Shown: positions 19,573 to 29,170 of the stretch, one piece after another
Layout of the letters: each line of letters opens with the position of its first letter
Numbering within the stretch: the first letter of the stretch is position 1
NCBI GenBank assembly: GCA_025060455.1
Contig: JANXBY010000058.1
Location: forward strand, 1-55,716
Length of the DNA: 55,716 nt
Source of the DNA: Armatimonadota bacterium
GTDB taxonomy: Bacteria > Sysuimicrobiota > Sysuimicrobiia > Sysuimicrobiales > Sysuimicrobiaceae
Direction: 5' to 3'
Translations under genes and position numbers: made by a program
Notes under the pieces: generated by a model
Told to the model about the DNA's origin: nothing
The model's input: only the letters and a program-made list of their open reading frames with translations
Database searches by the model: none

Positions 19573-20679
19573 ATGGCCCGGGTGTTCCTGGAGAATGTGA
19601 CGAAGCGGTTCGGCAACGTGGTGGCGGTGAACCGGGTCACCCTGGAGATCCCGGACCGCCAGTTCACGGTCCTGGTGGGCCCCTCGGGGTGCGGGAAGAC
19701 CACGTGCCTGCGGCTCATCGCGGGGCTGGAGGAGGCCACGGAGGGCAACATCTACATCGGGGACCGGCTGGTGAACGACGTCCCGCCCAAGGATCGGGAC
19801 ATCGCGATGGTGTTCCAGAACTACGCCCTGTACCCGCACATGACCGTGTACGACAACATGGCCTTCGGGCTGCGGCTGCGCAAGTACCCGAAGCACGAGA
19901 TCGACCGGCGGGTGCGGGAGGCCGCGGCCATGCTGGGCATCGAGAACCTGCTGGACCGCAAGCCCCGCCAGCTGTCCGGAGGCCAGCGCCAGCGGGTGGC
20001 AGTGGGCCGGGCCATCGTGCGGGAACCCCAGGTGTTCCTCATGGACGAGCCGTTGAGCAACCTGGACGCGGCGCTCCGGGTGCAGACCCGGGCGGAGCTC
20101 AAGAAGCTGCACGCGCGGCTGCAGACCACCACCGTGTACGTGACCCACGACCAGGTGGAGGCCATGACCATGGGTGACCGCATCGTGGTGATGCGGGACG
20201 GCGTGGTCCAGCAGGTGGACAGCCCCATGAACCTGTACGAGAAGCCCGCGAACCTGTTCGTGGCAGGATTCATCGGTAGCCCCTCCATGAACTTCGTGCC
20301 GGGGGAGGTCCGGCAGCGGGACGGGACCCTGGTGTTCGACGCGGGGACGTGGCAGGTGCCCATCCCGCCCGACCTGTACGAGTACGTGCGGCCGTGGGAG
20401 GGGCAGCGGGTCATCTTCGGGATCCGGCCGGAGCACATGGAGGACGCGGCCCTGCGCAACGGCCAGCTGCCTCCGTCCTTCGTCACCCTGCGGGCCAAGG
20501 TGGAGGTACACGAGCCCCTGGGCTCCGACGTGATCCTTTACCTGGACGCCGGCGGCCACTCCCTGGTGGCGCGGGTGGACGCCCACACGCAGGCCAAGAT
20601 GGGGGACGAGGTCACCGTGGCCATGGATCTGCGGAAGATGCACCTGTTCAACGCGCAGACCCACGAGGCCATCGTCTGA
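19573..20679 (+). CDS. ugpC: Sugar ABC transporter ATP-binding subunit (UgpC/MsmK/MalK type)
   Basis: A 368-residue ATPase. Walker A is GPSGCGKTTCLRLIAG, the Q-loop is VFQNYALYPHMTVYDNM, the signature is LSGGQRQRVAVGRAI, Walker B is VFLMDEPLSNLD and the switch His is in THDQVEAMTMGDRI. A C-terminal TOBE regulatory domain (about 240-368) is typical of carbohydrate importers. No permease or binding-protein genes are adjacent, so it probably serves several sugar transporters encoded elsewhere. An AGGAGG ribosome site precedes the ATG. Confidence 0.93.
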   Translation: MARVFLENVTKRFGNVVAVNRVTLEIPDRQFTVLVGPSGCGKTTCLRLIAGLEEATEGNIYIGDRLVNDVPPKDRDIAMVFQNYALYPHMTVYDNMAFGLRLRKYPKHEIDRRVREAAAMLGIENLLDRKPRQLSGGQRQRVAVGRAIVREPQVFLMDEPLSNLDAALRVQTRAELKKLHARLQTTTVYVTHDQVEAMTMGDRIVVMRDGVVQQVDSPMNLYEKPANLFVAGFIGSPSMNFVPGEVRQRDGTLVFDAGTWQVPIPPDLYEYVRPWEGQRVIFGIRPEHMEDAALRNGQLPPSFVTLRAKVEVHEPLGSDVILYLDAGGHSLVARVDAHTQAKMGDEVTVAMDLRKMHLFNAQTHEAIV

Positions 20680-20724
20680 ACCGCCGCCTGGGGCGCGGCG
20701 TCGCGGTCCGGCTCCTGCGCCGGC

Positions 20725-21594
20725 CTACGCGGCCGTCCCCTTGTCCTCCAGGGCTTTCTGGGCCAGGTCACCCAGGGGCGCCAGCAGCCGGGTGAACTCC
20801 ATGGGGAACACGAACTTGGTGGCGGGGCTTTCGCCCAGAGCCTTCAGGGCCTCCAGGTACTGCAACGTCATGGTCTTGCTGTCCACGTTCCGGGCCACGC
20901 TGAAAATCTTGTCCAGGGCCAAGGCGAAGCCCTCCGCCCGCAGGATGGCCGCCTGACGGTCGCCTTCCGCCTTGAGGATGGCCGCCTGCTTTTCGCCCTC
21001 CGCGACTTTGATGGCCGCCTCCCGCTTTCCGTCCGCCTCCGTGACCACGGCCCGGCGGTTGCGCTCTGCAGACATCTGACGGGTCATGGCCTCCTGAACC
21101 TCGCGCGGCGGTAGGATTTCCCGGATCTCCACCGCGGTCACCTTGACCCCCCACCGCTCGGTCACCTCGTCCAGCTTGGCCCGCAACACCTGGTTGATCT
21201 GTTCCCGCCGGGCCAGCACGTCGTCCAGCACGATGTCGCCGATCACCGCGCGCAGGGTGGTGGTGGCGATCCCCCGGGCCGCGCCCGCAAAGTCCGCCAC
21301 CTGGATCACGGACGCCTCCGGCTCCACCACCTTCCAGTAGATCAGGAAGTCGATGTTGATGGGGGCGTTGTCCTTCGTGATGCAGGTCTGGGAGGGAATT
21401 TCCAAAAAGGCTTCCCGCAGGTCCACCCACACCGCCCGGTCCACCAAGGGGATCAGGAACACGATCCCCGGGCCCCGCTGGCCGATCGACCGGCCGAACC
21501 GGAACACCACCAGCCGCTGGTACTCGCGGACGATCTTGACGGCCGACAACAGCAGCCACAGGCCGACGACGACCGCGGCCACCAGGTACGTCAT
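20725..21594 (-). CDS. SPFH/stomatin-like (slipin) membrane protein
   Basis: A 289-residue protein with one N-terminal membrane segment (about 3-22) and a Band 7/SPFH domain (EYQRLVVFRFGRSIGQRGPG, VDLREAFLEIPSQ). An Ala/Glu-rich coiled coil (AAIKVAEGEKQAAILKAEGDRQ region, about 190-235) precedes a hydrophobic C-terminus. Slipins assemble into membrane microdomain scaffolds and are usually paired with an NfeD protein, which is not seen here. The ATG has a GGGAGGTGA ribosome site. It converges on ugpC across 45 bases. Confidence 0.93.
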   Translation of the reverse strand: MTYLVAAVVVGLWLLLSAVKIVREYQRLVVFRFGRSIGQRGPGIVFLIPLVDRAVWVDLREAFLEIPSQTCITKDNAPINIDFLIYWKVVEPEASVIQVADFAGAARGIATTTLRAVIGDIVLDDVLARREQINQVLRAKLDEVTERWGVKVTAVEIREILPPREVQEAMTRQMSAERNRRAVVTEADGKREAAIKVAEGEKQAAILKAEGDRQAAILRAEGFALALDKIFSVARNVDSKTMTLQYLEALKALGESPATKFVFPMEFTRLLAPLGDLAQKALEDKGTAA

Positions 21595-21682
21595 CCCTCA
21601 CCTCCCAGCTCCATGGCAGGTCCGTAGCGTATCTTTTGAGTGCGGAGGCGAAACTTCCTGCAGGGCCACTGGGAGGCGCGGC

Positions 21683-22621
21683 GTGACAGGCGGCACGGTG
21701 GCGGTGGACCTGGGAGGCAGCTGGATCCGGGCAGGGGTGGTGAGCCCGCAGGGCGAGGTGGTGGACGTGCTGCGGGCGCCCACGCCGCAGACCGGGCCGG
21801 AGGCGGTGGTGGAGGCCATCGCGCGCCTCGTGGAACGCCTGCCGCCCGTGCCGGGTAAGGTGGGGGTGGCGGTGCCGGGACCCCTCAGCGTGCGGGACGG
21901 TGTGGTGTTCGAGCCCCCGAACCTGCACGGCTGGAAGGACGTTCCGCTGCAGCGCATGTTGCAGGAGCGGCTGGGTCGGGCGGTGGTGCTGGAGAACGAC
22001 GCCAACGCGGCGGGGCTGGGGGAGTGGTGGCGAGGGGCGGGGAGGGGAAGCCGGCACCTGGTGTACCTGACGGTGAGCACGGGGGTTGGGGGTGGGCTGG
22101 TGCTGGACGGCCGGCTGTACCGGGGTGCCACCGACACCGCGGGGGAGATCGGACACGTGGTGGTGGACCCCGCGGGTCCCGTGTGCTCGTGCGGGCGGCG
22201 GGGCCACCTGGAGGGGATCGCCTCGGGTCCGGCCATCGCCCGCTGGGCGGAGGAACAAATCCGGCAGGGCCGGGAAAGCCTCCTGGCCGCCCGGACGCGG
22301 TTTTCCGCGCGGGAGGTGGCGGAGGCCGCGGAGGCGGGCGACGGGCTGGCCCAGGAGGCGCTTGGGAGGGCCGGGCGGTATCTGGGCTGGGCGGTGGCGG
22401 GGCTGCTGAATTTGCTGAACCCTGAGGTGGTGGTGGTGGGAGGCGGGGTGGCGCGGGCCGGGCGGTGGCTGTGGGACCCGCTGCGGCAGGCAGCCCGGGA
22501 GGCGAGCTTCGACCGGCCGTGGCGGGCGGCGCGGATCGTCCCCGCCGCGCTCGGGGACCGCGCGGGAATCCTCGGAGCCGCCTACCTGGCAACGCAGGAA
22601 GGAGGGGAGGTCGGTGAGTAG
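21683..22621 (+). CDS. ROK-family sugar kinase (glucokinase-like)
   Basis: A 312-residue kinase. The phosphate-1 motif is [15 protein letters not shown], the catalytic region [14 protein letters not shown], the phosphate-2 motif [13 protein letters not shown], and a ROK zinc cluster occurs as [24 protein letters not shown]. It most likely phosphorylates glucose with ATP, though other hexoses are possible. The GTG at 21683 is chosen because GGGAGG lies 6 bases upstream; the frame is open further back across the slipin gene. Its last 8 bases overlap the macro-domain gene. Confidence 0.9.
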   Translation: MTGGTVAVDLGGSWIRAGVVSPQGEVVDVLRAPTPQTGPEAVVEAIARLVERLPPVPGKVGVAVPGPLSVRDGVVFEPPNLHGWKDVPLQRMLQERLGRAVVLENDANAAGLGEWWRGAGRGSRHLVYLTVSTGVGGGLVLDGRLYRGATDTAGEIGHVVVDPAGPVCSCGRRGHLEGIASGPAIARWAEEQIRQGRESLLAARTRFSAREVAEAAEAGDGLAQEALGRAGRYLGWAVAGLLNLLNPEVVVVGGGVARAGRWLWDPLRQAAREASFDRPWRAARIVPAALGDRAGILGAAYLATQEGGEVGE

Positions 22622-23186
22622 AGTTTCCGTCTCGGTCGGCGGGAGTGTCCTGGAGCTGGTGCGCGGGGACATCACGCAGCAGGACACGGACGCCATCGTG
22701 AACGCGGCCAACCCCAGCCTGATGGGAGGCGGCGGGGTGGACGGGGCCATCCACCGGGCCGGTGGGCCCGCGATCCTGGAGGAGTGCAAGCAGATCGTCA
22801 GAACCCTCCCCGGAGGACGCTTGCCGCCCGGCTGCGCGGTGATCACCACAGGCGGGAAGCTGCGCAGCCGCTACGTGATCCACACCGTCGGGCCCGTGTG
22901 GCGCGGCGGCGTGGAAGGGGAGGACGAAGTCCTGGCCAGCGCTTACCGGTCCAGCCTGGCCCTGGCCAAGGAGAAGGGGTTGCGGTCGGTGGCGTTTCCC
23001 TCCATCAGCACCGGCGCGTACGGGTTTCCCGTGGACCGGGCGGCGCGGGTGGCGCTTCGGACCGTGTTGGACTTCCTGCGCGAAAACCCCGGGACGTTTC
23101 ACGTGGTGCGCATGGTGCTGTGGAGCGCTGCGGACTTCGAAACCTACCGAAAGACCCTGGAGGAGCTGGCCGCCTCACAGCAGTAG
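22614..23186 (+). CDS. Macro-domain ADP-ribose hydrolase (O-acetyl-ADP-ribose deacetylase type)
   Basis: A 190-residue macro domain. [34 protein letters not shown] contains the ADP-ribose-binding Asp, Asn and glycine loop (residues about 19-45), and [15 protein letters not shown] the second phosphate loop. Such enzymes hydrolyse O-acetyl-ADP-ribose or remove ADP-ribose from proteins or nucleic acids. It is translationally coupled to the ROK kinase (GTG start inside it, AGGAGGGGAGG upstream). Its 3' end overlaps the convergent pdhC 3' end by 12 bases. Confidence 0.93.
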   Translation: MSRVSVSVGGSVLELVRGDITQQDTDAIVNAANPSLMGGGGVDGAIHRAGGPAILEECKQIVRTLPGGRLPPGCAVITTGGKLRSRYVIHTVGPVWRGGVEGEDEVLASAYRSSLALAKEKGLRSVAFPSISTGAYGFPVDRAARVALRTVLDFLRENPGTFHVVRMVLWSAADFETYRKTLEELAASQQ

Positions 23187-24335
23187 GCGCGCCGGGTTCT
23201 CCAGCAGCCCCTTGACGTCTGTCAGGAAGCGGGCCGCCCCGACTCCGTCGGTCACCCGGTGGTCCGCGGACACCGTGAGCTGCAACACGGGCCGCACCAC
23301 CACCTGGCCTGAGCGGACCACGGGCCGCTCCTGCGCCCGGCCCACGGCCAGGATGCCGGCCTGAGGCGGCTGGATGACGGCCACGAAGTTCACCACGTCG
23401 TACATGCCCAGGTTGCTCACGGAGAAGGTGGCACCCGTGTACTCCTCCTGGCGGAGCCGCTTGGCGTGCGCGCCTTCCACGAGCCGCCGGGCTTCCTTGG
23501 CCAGCTGCAGGAGCGGCAGGCGGTCCGCGTCCCGCAGCACAGGCACGATGAGGCCGTCGGGGGTGGCCACCATGATCCCCAGGTGGACCCTCCGGAACCG
23601 CCGCAGGGTCTGTTCGTCCACCAGCTGGCTGTTGAGATCCGGGTGCTGCCGCAGCGCCAGGGCGGTGGCCTTCAGGACCAGGTCGTTGACGGTGAGACGC
23701 CCCTCCTCGCCCAGGGCCTCCCGCAGCTGCTCCCGCAGCTCCAGGGCTCGCCCCATGTCCACTTCCACCGTGACGTAGAAGTGCGGGACCTGCTGCTTGC
23801 TCTGCGTCACCACCCAGCCGATGGCCTGGCGCATGCGGCTCAGGGGGACGTCCTCGTACTCCGCCTCCGCAGGCGGCGGGACGGCGGGGGCGCGGCGTTC
23901 CAGGTACGCCAGCACGTCGCGCTCCACCACGCGGCCGCCGGGGCCGGTGCCCTTTACCTGCGACAGGTCCACCCCGTGCTCCGCGGCGATCCGGCGGGCC
24001 AGAGGAGAGGCCTTCACCCGCTCTGTGGCCGGGGGCGGGGCCGGGGCGGCCGGCGGGGGCGGTGCGGTCTGGACGGGCTGGGGCTCCGGAGCGGGTCCCA
24101 CGGGGTGGCCGTTGATGTACGCGATCACCTGCCCCACGGGGACGGTTCGGCCCTCGGGCACGGCGATGTGCAGGATGCCGGAGGCCTCCGCCTCAATCTC
24201 CACGTTGACCTTGTCCGTCTCGATCTCCGCGAGCACCTCGCCTTTTTCCACGCGCTCCCCGTGGCGCTTGCGCCACGACAGAATCCGGCCCTCCGTCATG
24301 GCGTCGCCCATCTTGGGCATGATGACCTCGGCCAT
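23175..24335 (-). CDS. pdhC: 2-oxoacid dehydrogenase E2 (dihydrolipoamide acyltransferase)
   Basis: A 386-residue E2 subunit with a single lipoyl domain (lipoyl Lys in [12 protein letters not shown], about residue 42), an Ala/Pro-rich linker, a peripheral-subunit-binding domain ([20 protein letters not shown]) and the catalytic domain ending in [16 protein letters not shown] (active His and Asp). It transfers the acyl group from lipoate to CoA. The ATG at 24335 has a GGGAGGGG ribosome site. It lies 11 bases after pdhB. No E3 (lpd) gene is present in the window. Whether the complex uses pyruvate, acetoin or branched-chain acids cannot be settled from sequence; position beside acc genes favours pyruvate. 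Confidence 0.92.
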   Translation of the reverse strand: MAEVIMPKMGDAMTEGRILSWRKRHGERVEKGEVLAEIETDKVNVEIEAEASGILHIAVPEGRTVPVGQVIAYINGHPVGPAPEPQPVQTAPPPPAAPAPPPATERVKASPLARRIAAEHGVDLSQVKGTGPGGRVVERDVLAYLERRAPAVPPPAEAEYEDVPLSRMRQAIGWVVTQSKQQVPHFYVTVEVDMGRALELREQLREALGEEGRLTVNDLVLKATALALRQHPDLNSQLVDEQTLRRFRRVHLGIMVATPDGLIVPVLRDADRLPLLQLAKEARRLVEGAHAKRLRQEEYTGATFSVSNLGMYDVVNFVAVIQPPQAGILAVGRAQERPVVRSGQVVVRPVLQLTVSADHRVTDGVGAARFLTDVKGLLENPARLLL

Positions 24336-24346
24336 GACCCCTCCCG

Positions 24347-25321
24347 CTACTGCAGGACCCGGCGGACGGCCTGCGCGATCCGGCTCTCGTCCGGGAACGC
24401 CAGCTTCTCCAGGTTGCGGGCGTACGGAGCGGGCACGTCCTCCCCCGTAACCCGTTCCACGGGCGCGTCCAGGTCGTCGAAGCACCGCTCGTAGATGCCT
24501 GTCGCCACCTCCGCGGCGGCGCCGAACAGGGGCCACTGTTCCTGCACCACCACCGCGCGGTGCGTGCGCCGCACGGACTCCGCCACGGTGTCCATGTCCA
24601 GGGGGCGGAGGCAGCGCAGGTCCACCACCTCGCACTCCACCCCCTCCTGCGCCAGTTCGTCCGCGGCCGCCAGGGCCAGGTGCAGCATGCGGCTGTACGC
24701 CACCACGGTCACATCCCGGCCAGGCCGCACCACCGCCGCCTGGCCGAAGGGCACCGTGTAGTCGGCCTCCGGTACTGGACCCCGCATGCCGTACAGGGCC
24801 GCGTGTTCCAGGAAGATCACAGGGTCCTCCGCACGGAGGGCGGTGCGCAGCAGCCCCCGGGCGTCCGCGGGGGTGGCGGGGGCCACCACCCGCAGGCCCG
24901 GGAAGTGGCCGTAGAAGGACTCCAGGGACTGGGAGTGCTGCGCGGACAGCTGCACGCCGGCGCCGTTGGGCCCCCGGATCACCAAAGGCACCGACACCTG
25001 CCCGCCGGAGAAGTACCGCACCTTGGCGGCGTTCTGGAGGATCTGGTCCGCGGCGGGCAGGGAGAAGTTCCACGTCATCACCTCCACCACCGGCCGCAAG
25101 CCCAGCATGGCCATGCCGATGGCGGCGCCGATGAACCCGAGCTCCGAGATGGGGGTGTCGATCACCCGCCGGGGCCCGTACCGTTCCAGCAGCCCCTCCG
25201 TGATCCGGAAGGTGCCCTGGTAGACGCCGATGTCCTCCCCCAGCAGCAGCACCCGCGGGTCGCGGTCCATCTCCTCCACCAGGGTGGAGCGCAACGCCTC
25301 CCGGTAGGTCATCTCCGGCAT
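24347..25321 (-). CDS. pdhB: 2-oxoacid (pyruvate-type) dehydrogenase E1 beta subunit
   Basis: A 324-residue transketolase-type subunit. GEDIGVYQGTFRITEGLLERYG and DTPISELGFIGAAIGMAMLGLRPVVE are the conserved N-terminal motifs; the C-terminal transketolase domain carries VVVQEQWPLFGAAAEVA. With the alpha subunit it forms the thiamine-diphosphate enzyme that decarboxylates the 2-oxoacid and acylates the E2 lipoyl group. The start is 4 bases after the pdhA stop. Confidence 0.93.
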   Translation of the reverse strand: MPEMTYREALRSTLVEEMDRDPRVLLLGEDIGVYQGTFRITEGLLERYGPRRVIDTPISELGFIGAAIGMAMLGLRPVVEVMTWNFSLPAADQILQNAAKVRYFSGGQVSVPLVIRGPNGAGVQLSAQHSQSLESFYGHFPGLRVVAPATPADARGLLRTALRAEDPVIFLEHAALYGMRGPVPEADYTVPFGQAAVVRPGRDVTVVAYSRMLHLALAAADELAQEGVECEVVDLRCLRPLDMDTVAESVRRTHRAVVVQEQWPLFGAAAEVATGIYERCFDDLDAPVERVTGEDVPAPYARNLEKLAFPDESRIAQAVRRVLQ

Positions 25322-25325
25322 GGGG

Positions 25326-26321
25326 TCAGCCTCCGTACACGTCCCGGTACAGCTCCTCCGGCGGCGGCTCAGGGCTCGCTTCCGCGAACGCCACCGCCTC
25401 CTGCACCCGCTGCTCCGCCCACGCCTCTACTTCCCGCACCCGGGCGTCGTCCAGGAGGCCTTCCTGCCGCAGCCGCCGCTCCAGCAGAAGGATGGGATCC
25501 CGCTGTCGCCACCGCTCCACCTCCTCCTTGGTCCGGTACGGCTGGAAAAGGTCCGCGGCCCCGTGCCCGGAGAACCGGTAGGTGATGGTCTCCACCGCGT
25601 ACGGCCGGCCGGTGCGACGGACCTGGTCCACCACCCGCCGGGCCACCTCGTACACCACCACCACGTCCATCCCGTCACACCGCTCGTTGGGGATGTCGTA
25701 GGCGTCGAACCGTCGGGCCAGCTCCGCCACCGCGGAGGCGCGCTCCACAGACGTGCCCATCCCGTACTGGTTGTTCTCCACCACGAACACCACCGGGCAC
25801 AGACCCTCGCGGCCCCACAGGCCTGCGAGGTTCGCCGCCTCGTGCAGCGCCCCGCTGTTCATGGCCCCGTCCCCGAAGAAGCACAGGCACACCCGGTCGG
25901 TGCCCTGGTAGCGCAGGGCGTACGCGGCGCCGACGGCGAGGGGAATGTGGCCGCCCACGATGCCATAGCCGCCGTAGTTCCCCCGCGAGACGTCGAACAG
26001 GTGCATGGAGCCGCCCTTACCCTTGCATGTTCCCCCCAGCTTACCGTACAGCTCCGCCATGACCGCCCCCGGATCGGTGCCACGGACCAGGGTGTGCACA
26101 TGGTCGCGGTAGGAGACGAAGAACACGTCGTCCGCCCGGGCCGCGGACAGGAAGCCCAGGGGGACCGCCTCCTGGCCGATGGCCACGTGCAGGTAACCGC
26201 CGATCTTGCCCCGCCGGAAGCTGCGCTCCGTCTGCTCCTCGAACCGGCGGCAGAACACCAGGGTCCGGTACCACTCCAGGAGGGTTTCCGCCGGCACGGT
26301 GACCGGCTGCGCGTGCTGCAT
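25326..26321 (-). CDS. pdhA: 2-oxoacid (pyruvate-type) dehydrogenase E1 alpha subunit
   Basis: A 331-residue thiamine-diphosphate-dependent subunit. The TPP motif begins with FFGDGAMNSGALHEAANLAG and continues to VVENNQYGMGTS. GKGGSMHLFDVSRGNYGGYG forms the loop near the active site, and YRFSGHGAADLFQPYR the phosphorylation-loop region. The ATG at 26321 is chosen for its AAGGGGGA ribosome site; an in-frame start 10 codons upstream is less likely. It lies 17 bases after accC. Confidence 0.93.
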   Translation of the reverse strand: MQHAQPVTVPAETLLEWYRTLVFCRRFEEQTERSFRRGKIGGYLHVAIGQEAVPLGFLSAARADDVFFVSYRDHVHTLVRGTDPGAVMAELYGKLGGTCKGKGGSMHLFDVSRGNYGGYGIVGGHIPLAVGAAYALRYQGTDRVCLCFFGDGAMNSGALHEAANLAGLWGREGLCPVVFVVENNQYGMGTSVERASAVAELARRFDAYDIPNERCDGMDVVVVYEVARRVVDQVRRTGRPYAVETITYRFSGHGAADLFQPYRTKEEVERWRQRDPILLLERRLRQEGLLDDARVREVEAWAEQRVQEAVAFAEASPEPPPEELYRDVYGG

Positions 26322-26338
26322 GGGTCCCCCTTCCGCGC

Positions 26339-27706
26339 TCAGGTGGACCATCGGCCGAGCTGAGCCAGGTCCACGCGGCGCTGCACGAAGTTGGTGTACA
26401 CCTCGCCGCGCCGGAAGAACGCGTTGTCTAGGATGGCGCGGTGGAGCGGGATGGTGGTGCGGATGCCGGTGATCTCGAACTCCCGCAGCGCCCGCTCCAT
26501 CCGGACGATGGCCTCCGCCCGGTCCCGTCCCCAGGCCACCACCTTCGCCACCAGTGAATCATAGTACGGGGGGATCGTGTAGCCCGCGTACACGTGGGTG
26601 TCCACGCGGATCCCGGGCCCCCCGGGCGGCACGAAGGACACCACCCGGCCCGGGGACGGCCGGAAGTCGTGGGCGGGGTCCTCCGCGTTGATCCGGCACT
26701 CCAGGGCGTGGCCGCGGAACTCCACCTCCCGCTGGGTGAAGCGCAGCCGCTCCCCCGCGGCCACGCGGATCTGCTCGGCCACCAGGTCCAGCCCCGTCAC
26801 CATCTCCGTCACGGGGTGCTCCACCTGGATGCGGGTGTTCATCTCGAGGAAGTAGAAGTTCTCGTGCCGGTCCACCAAGAACTCCACGGTGCCCGCGTTG
26901 ACGTACCCGATGGCGCGGACCAGGCGCAGGGCCGCCCGGTACAGCTGCTCCCGCAGGCGCGGGGAAAGCCCCGGAGCCGGGGCTTCTTCCAGGAGCTTCT
27001 GGTGGCGGCGCTGGATGGAGCACTCCCGGTCCCCCAGGTGGACCGCGTTGCCCCGGCTGTCCGCGAGGACCTGGACTTCCACGTGGCGGGGCTCTTCCAG
27101 ATACTTTTCCAGGTACACCTCGCCGCTGCCGAAGGCCGCCTCCGCCTCCCGCTGGGCCGTCTGCAGGGCCCGGGCCAGGTCGTCGCGGTTGTGCACCACC
27201 CGCATGCCGCGACCCCCACCGCCCGCGGAGGCCTTCACCAGAAGCGGGTAGCCCAGACGGTCCGCCACCTGGGAGGCCTCACGCTCCGTGCGCACGGGGC
27301 CGGGGCTTCCCGGGACCACAGGAACACCCGCCCTCTGAGCGATCTCCCGGGCCCGGGCCTTGTTGCCCATGGCCTCGATGGCCTCCGGGGGCGGGCCGAT
27401 GAAGGTGATCTTGGCGTCCCGGCAGATCTCCGCGAAGCGGGGATCCTCCGACAGGAAGCCGTAGCCGGGGTGGATGGCATCCACGCCCAACAGCTCCGCG
27501 GTGCTCAGGATGTTCGGGACGTTCAGGTAACTTTCCGCCGCGGGCGGCGGGCCGATGCAGAAGGCTTCGTCGGCCAGGCGCACGTGCAGGCTGTCGCGGT
27601 CCGCCTCGGAGTACACCGCCACCGTGCGGATCCCCAGCTCCCGGCACGCCCGGATCACGCGCACCGCGATCTCGCCCCGGTTGGCCACCAGCACCTTCCG
27701 GAACAT
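26339..27706 (-). CDS. accC: Biotin carboxylase subunit AccC
   Basis: A 455-residue ATP-grasp enzyme. [20 protein letters not shown] opens the N-terminal domain; [29 protein letters not shown] (ATP lid) and [20 protein letters not shown] (catalytic) follow. It carboxylates biotin on BCCP using ATP and bicarbonate, the first half-reaction of acetyl-CoA carboxylase. It is 5 bases after accB in the same operon. Confidence 0.97.
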   Translation of the reverse strand: MFRKVLVANRGEIAVRVIRACRELGIRTVAVYSEADRDSLHVRLADEAFCIGPPPAAESYLNVPNILSTAELLGVDAIHPGYGFLSEDPRFAEICRDAKITFIGPPPEAIEAMGNKARAREIAQRAGVPVVPGSPGPVRTEREASQVADRLGYPLLVKASAGGGGRGMRVVHNRDDLARALQTAQREAEAAFGSGEVYLEKYLEEPRHVEVQVLADSRGNAVHLGDRECSIQRRHQKLLEEAPAPGLSPRLREQLYRAALRLVRAIGYVNAGTVEFLVDRHENFYFLEMNTRIQVEHPVTEMVTGLDLVAEQIRVAAGERLRFTQREVEFRGHALECRINAEDPAHDFRPSPGRVVSFVPPGGPGIRVDTHVYAGYTIPPYYDSLVAKVVAWGRDRAEAIVRMERALREFEITGIRTTIPLHRAILDNAFFRRGEVYTNFVQRRVDLAQLGRWST

Positions 27707-27711
27707 GCGGG

Positions 27712-28188
27712 CTAGCCCTGCGGGTCGATGAGAAACAGCGGCTGTCCGTACTCCACGGGCGCCCCGTTCTCCGCGAGCACCCGCACCACCCGCCCGGACA
27801 CCTCCGCGGGGATCTCGTTGAACATCTTCATGGCCTCGATGATGCAGAGGGTCTGGCCGGCCTCCACCCGGTCGCCCTCCTGGACGAACGGCGGCTGGTC
27901 CGGGCCGGGCGCGCGGTAAAAGGTGCCCACCATGGGCGCGGTCACGGGCACCCAGTGCGGGCTGGGCGCCTGCGGGGCCGGCGCCTCGGGCGCGGCGGGC
28001 GTGCTGGGAGCGACTGCCGGGGGGTTGGCAGGTGCCACAGGCGCCGGCGAGGCGCGCGGCGCCTTGCGGATAGCCACCCGCAGGTGGCCCGCCTCCACCT
28101 CCAGCTCCGCGATGTCTGCCTCGCTGGCGATCCGGACCAGCTCCCGGATCTCCTCGAGGTTCAGGGACGGCCGCTGCTCACCGGACAT
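27712..28188 (-). CDS. accB: Biotin carboxyl carrier protein AccB
   Basis: A 158-residue BCCP. A short N-terminal helical region leads to an Ala/Pro-rich linker (about 46-80) and the biotinyl domain with the biotin-attachment Lys in [18 protein letters not shown]. It shuttles carboxybiotin between AccC and AccA/AccD. The start overlaps the accA 3' end by 11 bases. Confidence 0.96.
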   Translation of the reverse strand: MSGEQRPSLNLEEIRELVRIASEADIAELEVEAGHLRVAIRKAPRASPAPVAPANPPAVAPSTPAAPEAPAPQAPSPHWVPVTAPMVGTFYRAPGPDQPPFVQEGDRVEAGQTLCIIEAMKMFNEIPAEVSGRVVRVLAENGAPVEYGQPLFLIDPQG

Positions 28189-29170
28189 CAGCGCTCCTCG
28201 GATCGTCAGACGGTGCTGCGGCGTGTGCGGGCCGCAGGGAAAAACGCCCCATGCGCCGGTACTTATCGTACCGGCACCGGATGCGCTCTTCCGGGGGCAG
28301 GGCCCGAACCTCCCCCAGGTGCCGTGTCAGGGCTTCGTGAAGGGCCGCAGCCGCCCGGTCGGGATCCCGGTGGGCGCCCCCGAGAGGTTCAGGGACCACT
28401 TCGTCCACCACGCCCAACTCAAGGAGGTCCTGGGCGGTGAGCTTGAGGGCACTGGCGGCTTCCTCCTTCCGGGCCGCGTCCCGCCACAGGATGGCGGCAC
28501 ACCCCTCAGGCGGGATCACGGAGTAGATGGCGTACTGCATCATCAGGACGCGGTCTCCCACGCCGATGGCCAGGGCCCCGCCGCTGCCGCCCTCTCCTGT
28601 GATGGCCACCACCACCGGGCTGCGCAGCTGCACCAGGGTGAAGATGCTGCGGGCGATGGCCTCCGCCTGGCCGCGCTCCTCCGCCTCCACCCCGGGGTAG
28701 GCGGCGGGGGTGTCCACCAACGCCACCACGGGCAGCCCCAGTTTGTCGGCCAGCCGGAACAACCGCGCGGCCTTCCGGTAGCCCTCGGGGTTGGGCATGC
28801 CCCACCGGCGGTAGACATTCTCCCGCGTGTCCTTGCCCTTGTGGTGGCCCACCACCACCACCGGTTCGCCGTCCAGGCGGGCCAGCCCGGCGAACACCGC
28901 GGGGTCGTCCCCGAACAACCGGTCCCCGTGGAGCTCCACCACATCGGTGAAGATCCGGGTGAGGTAGTCGCCCAGCTTGGGCCGCTGTGGGTGGCGCGCC
29001 GCCTGCACCACCTGCCAGGGGGACGGGTGGCGCCACACCGCCTCCCGCAGGGCCTGCACCCGCGCTTCCAGGTCTGCGGTGTCCGCCCCGGAGGCGCGCA
29101 TCTGGGCCAGCTGTTCCTCCAGCTGCTCCAGCTCCCGTTCCCGGGCGGCGCGGTCCTGCGCGTCGGTCAC
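28178..29170 (-). CDS. accA: Acetyl-CoA carboxylase carboxyltransferase alpha subunit
   Basis: A 330-residue carboxyltransferase alpha chain. An N-terminal coiled coil is followed by the CoA-binding core: [56 protein letters not shown] and [16 protein letters not shown]. It transfers carboxyl from biotin to acetyl-CoA with AccD. The GTG start at 29170 overlaps the accD stop (GTGA). The open frame extends far upstream antisense to other genes, but conserved sequence begins here. Confidence 0.95.
   Translation of the reverse strand: MTDAQDRAARERELEQLEEQLAQMRASGADTADLEARVQALREAVWRHPSPWQVVQAARHPQRPKLGDYLTRIFTDVVELHGDRLFGDDPAVFAGLARLDGEPVVVVGHHKGKDTRENVYRRWGMPNPEGYRKAARLFRLADKLGLPVVALVDTPAAYPGVEAEERGQAEAIARSIFTLVQLRSPVVVAITGEGGSGGALAIGVGDRVLMMQYAIYSVIPPEGCAAILWRDAARKEEAASALKLTAQDLLELGVVDEVVPEPLGGAHRDPDRAAAALHEALTRHLGEVRALPPEERIRCRYDKYRRMGRFSLRPAHAAAPSDDPRSADVR

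Noticed and set aside
20708-20723. Hairpin between ugpC and the slipin gene as terminator
   Set aside because: Only five base pairs (CCGGC/GCCGG) with no T-tract; too weak to support.
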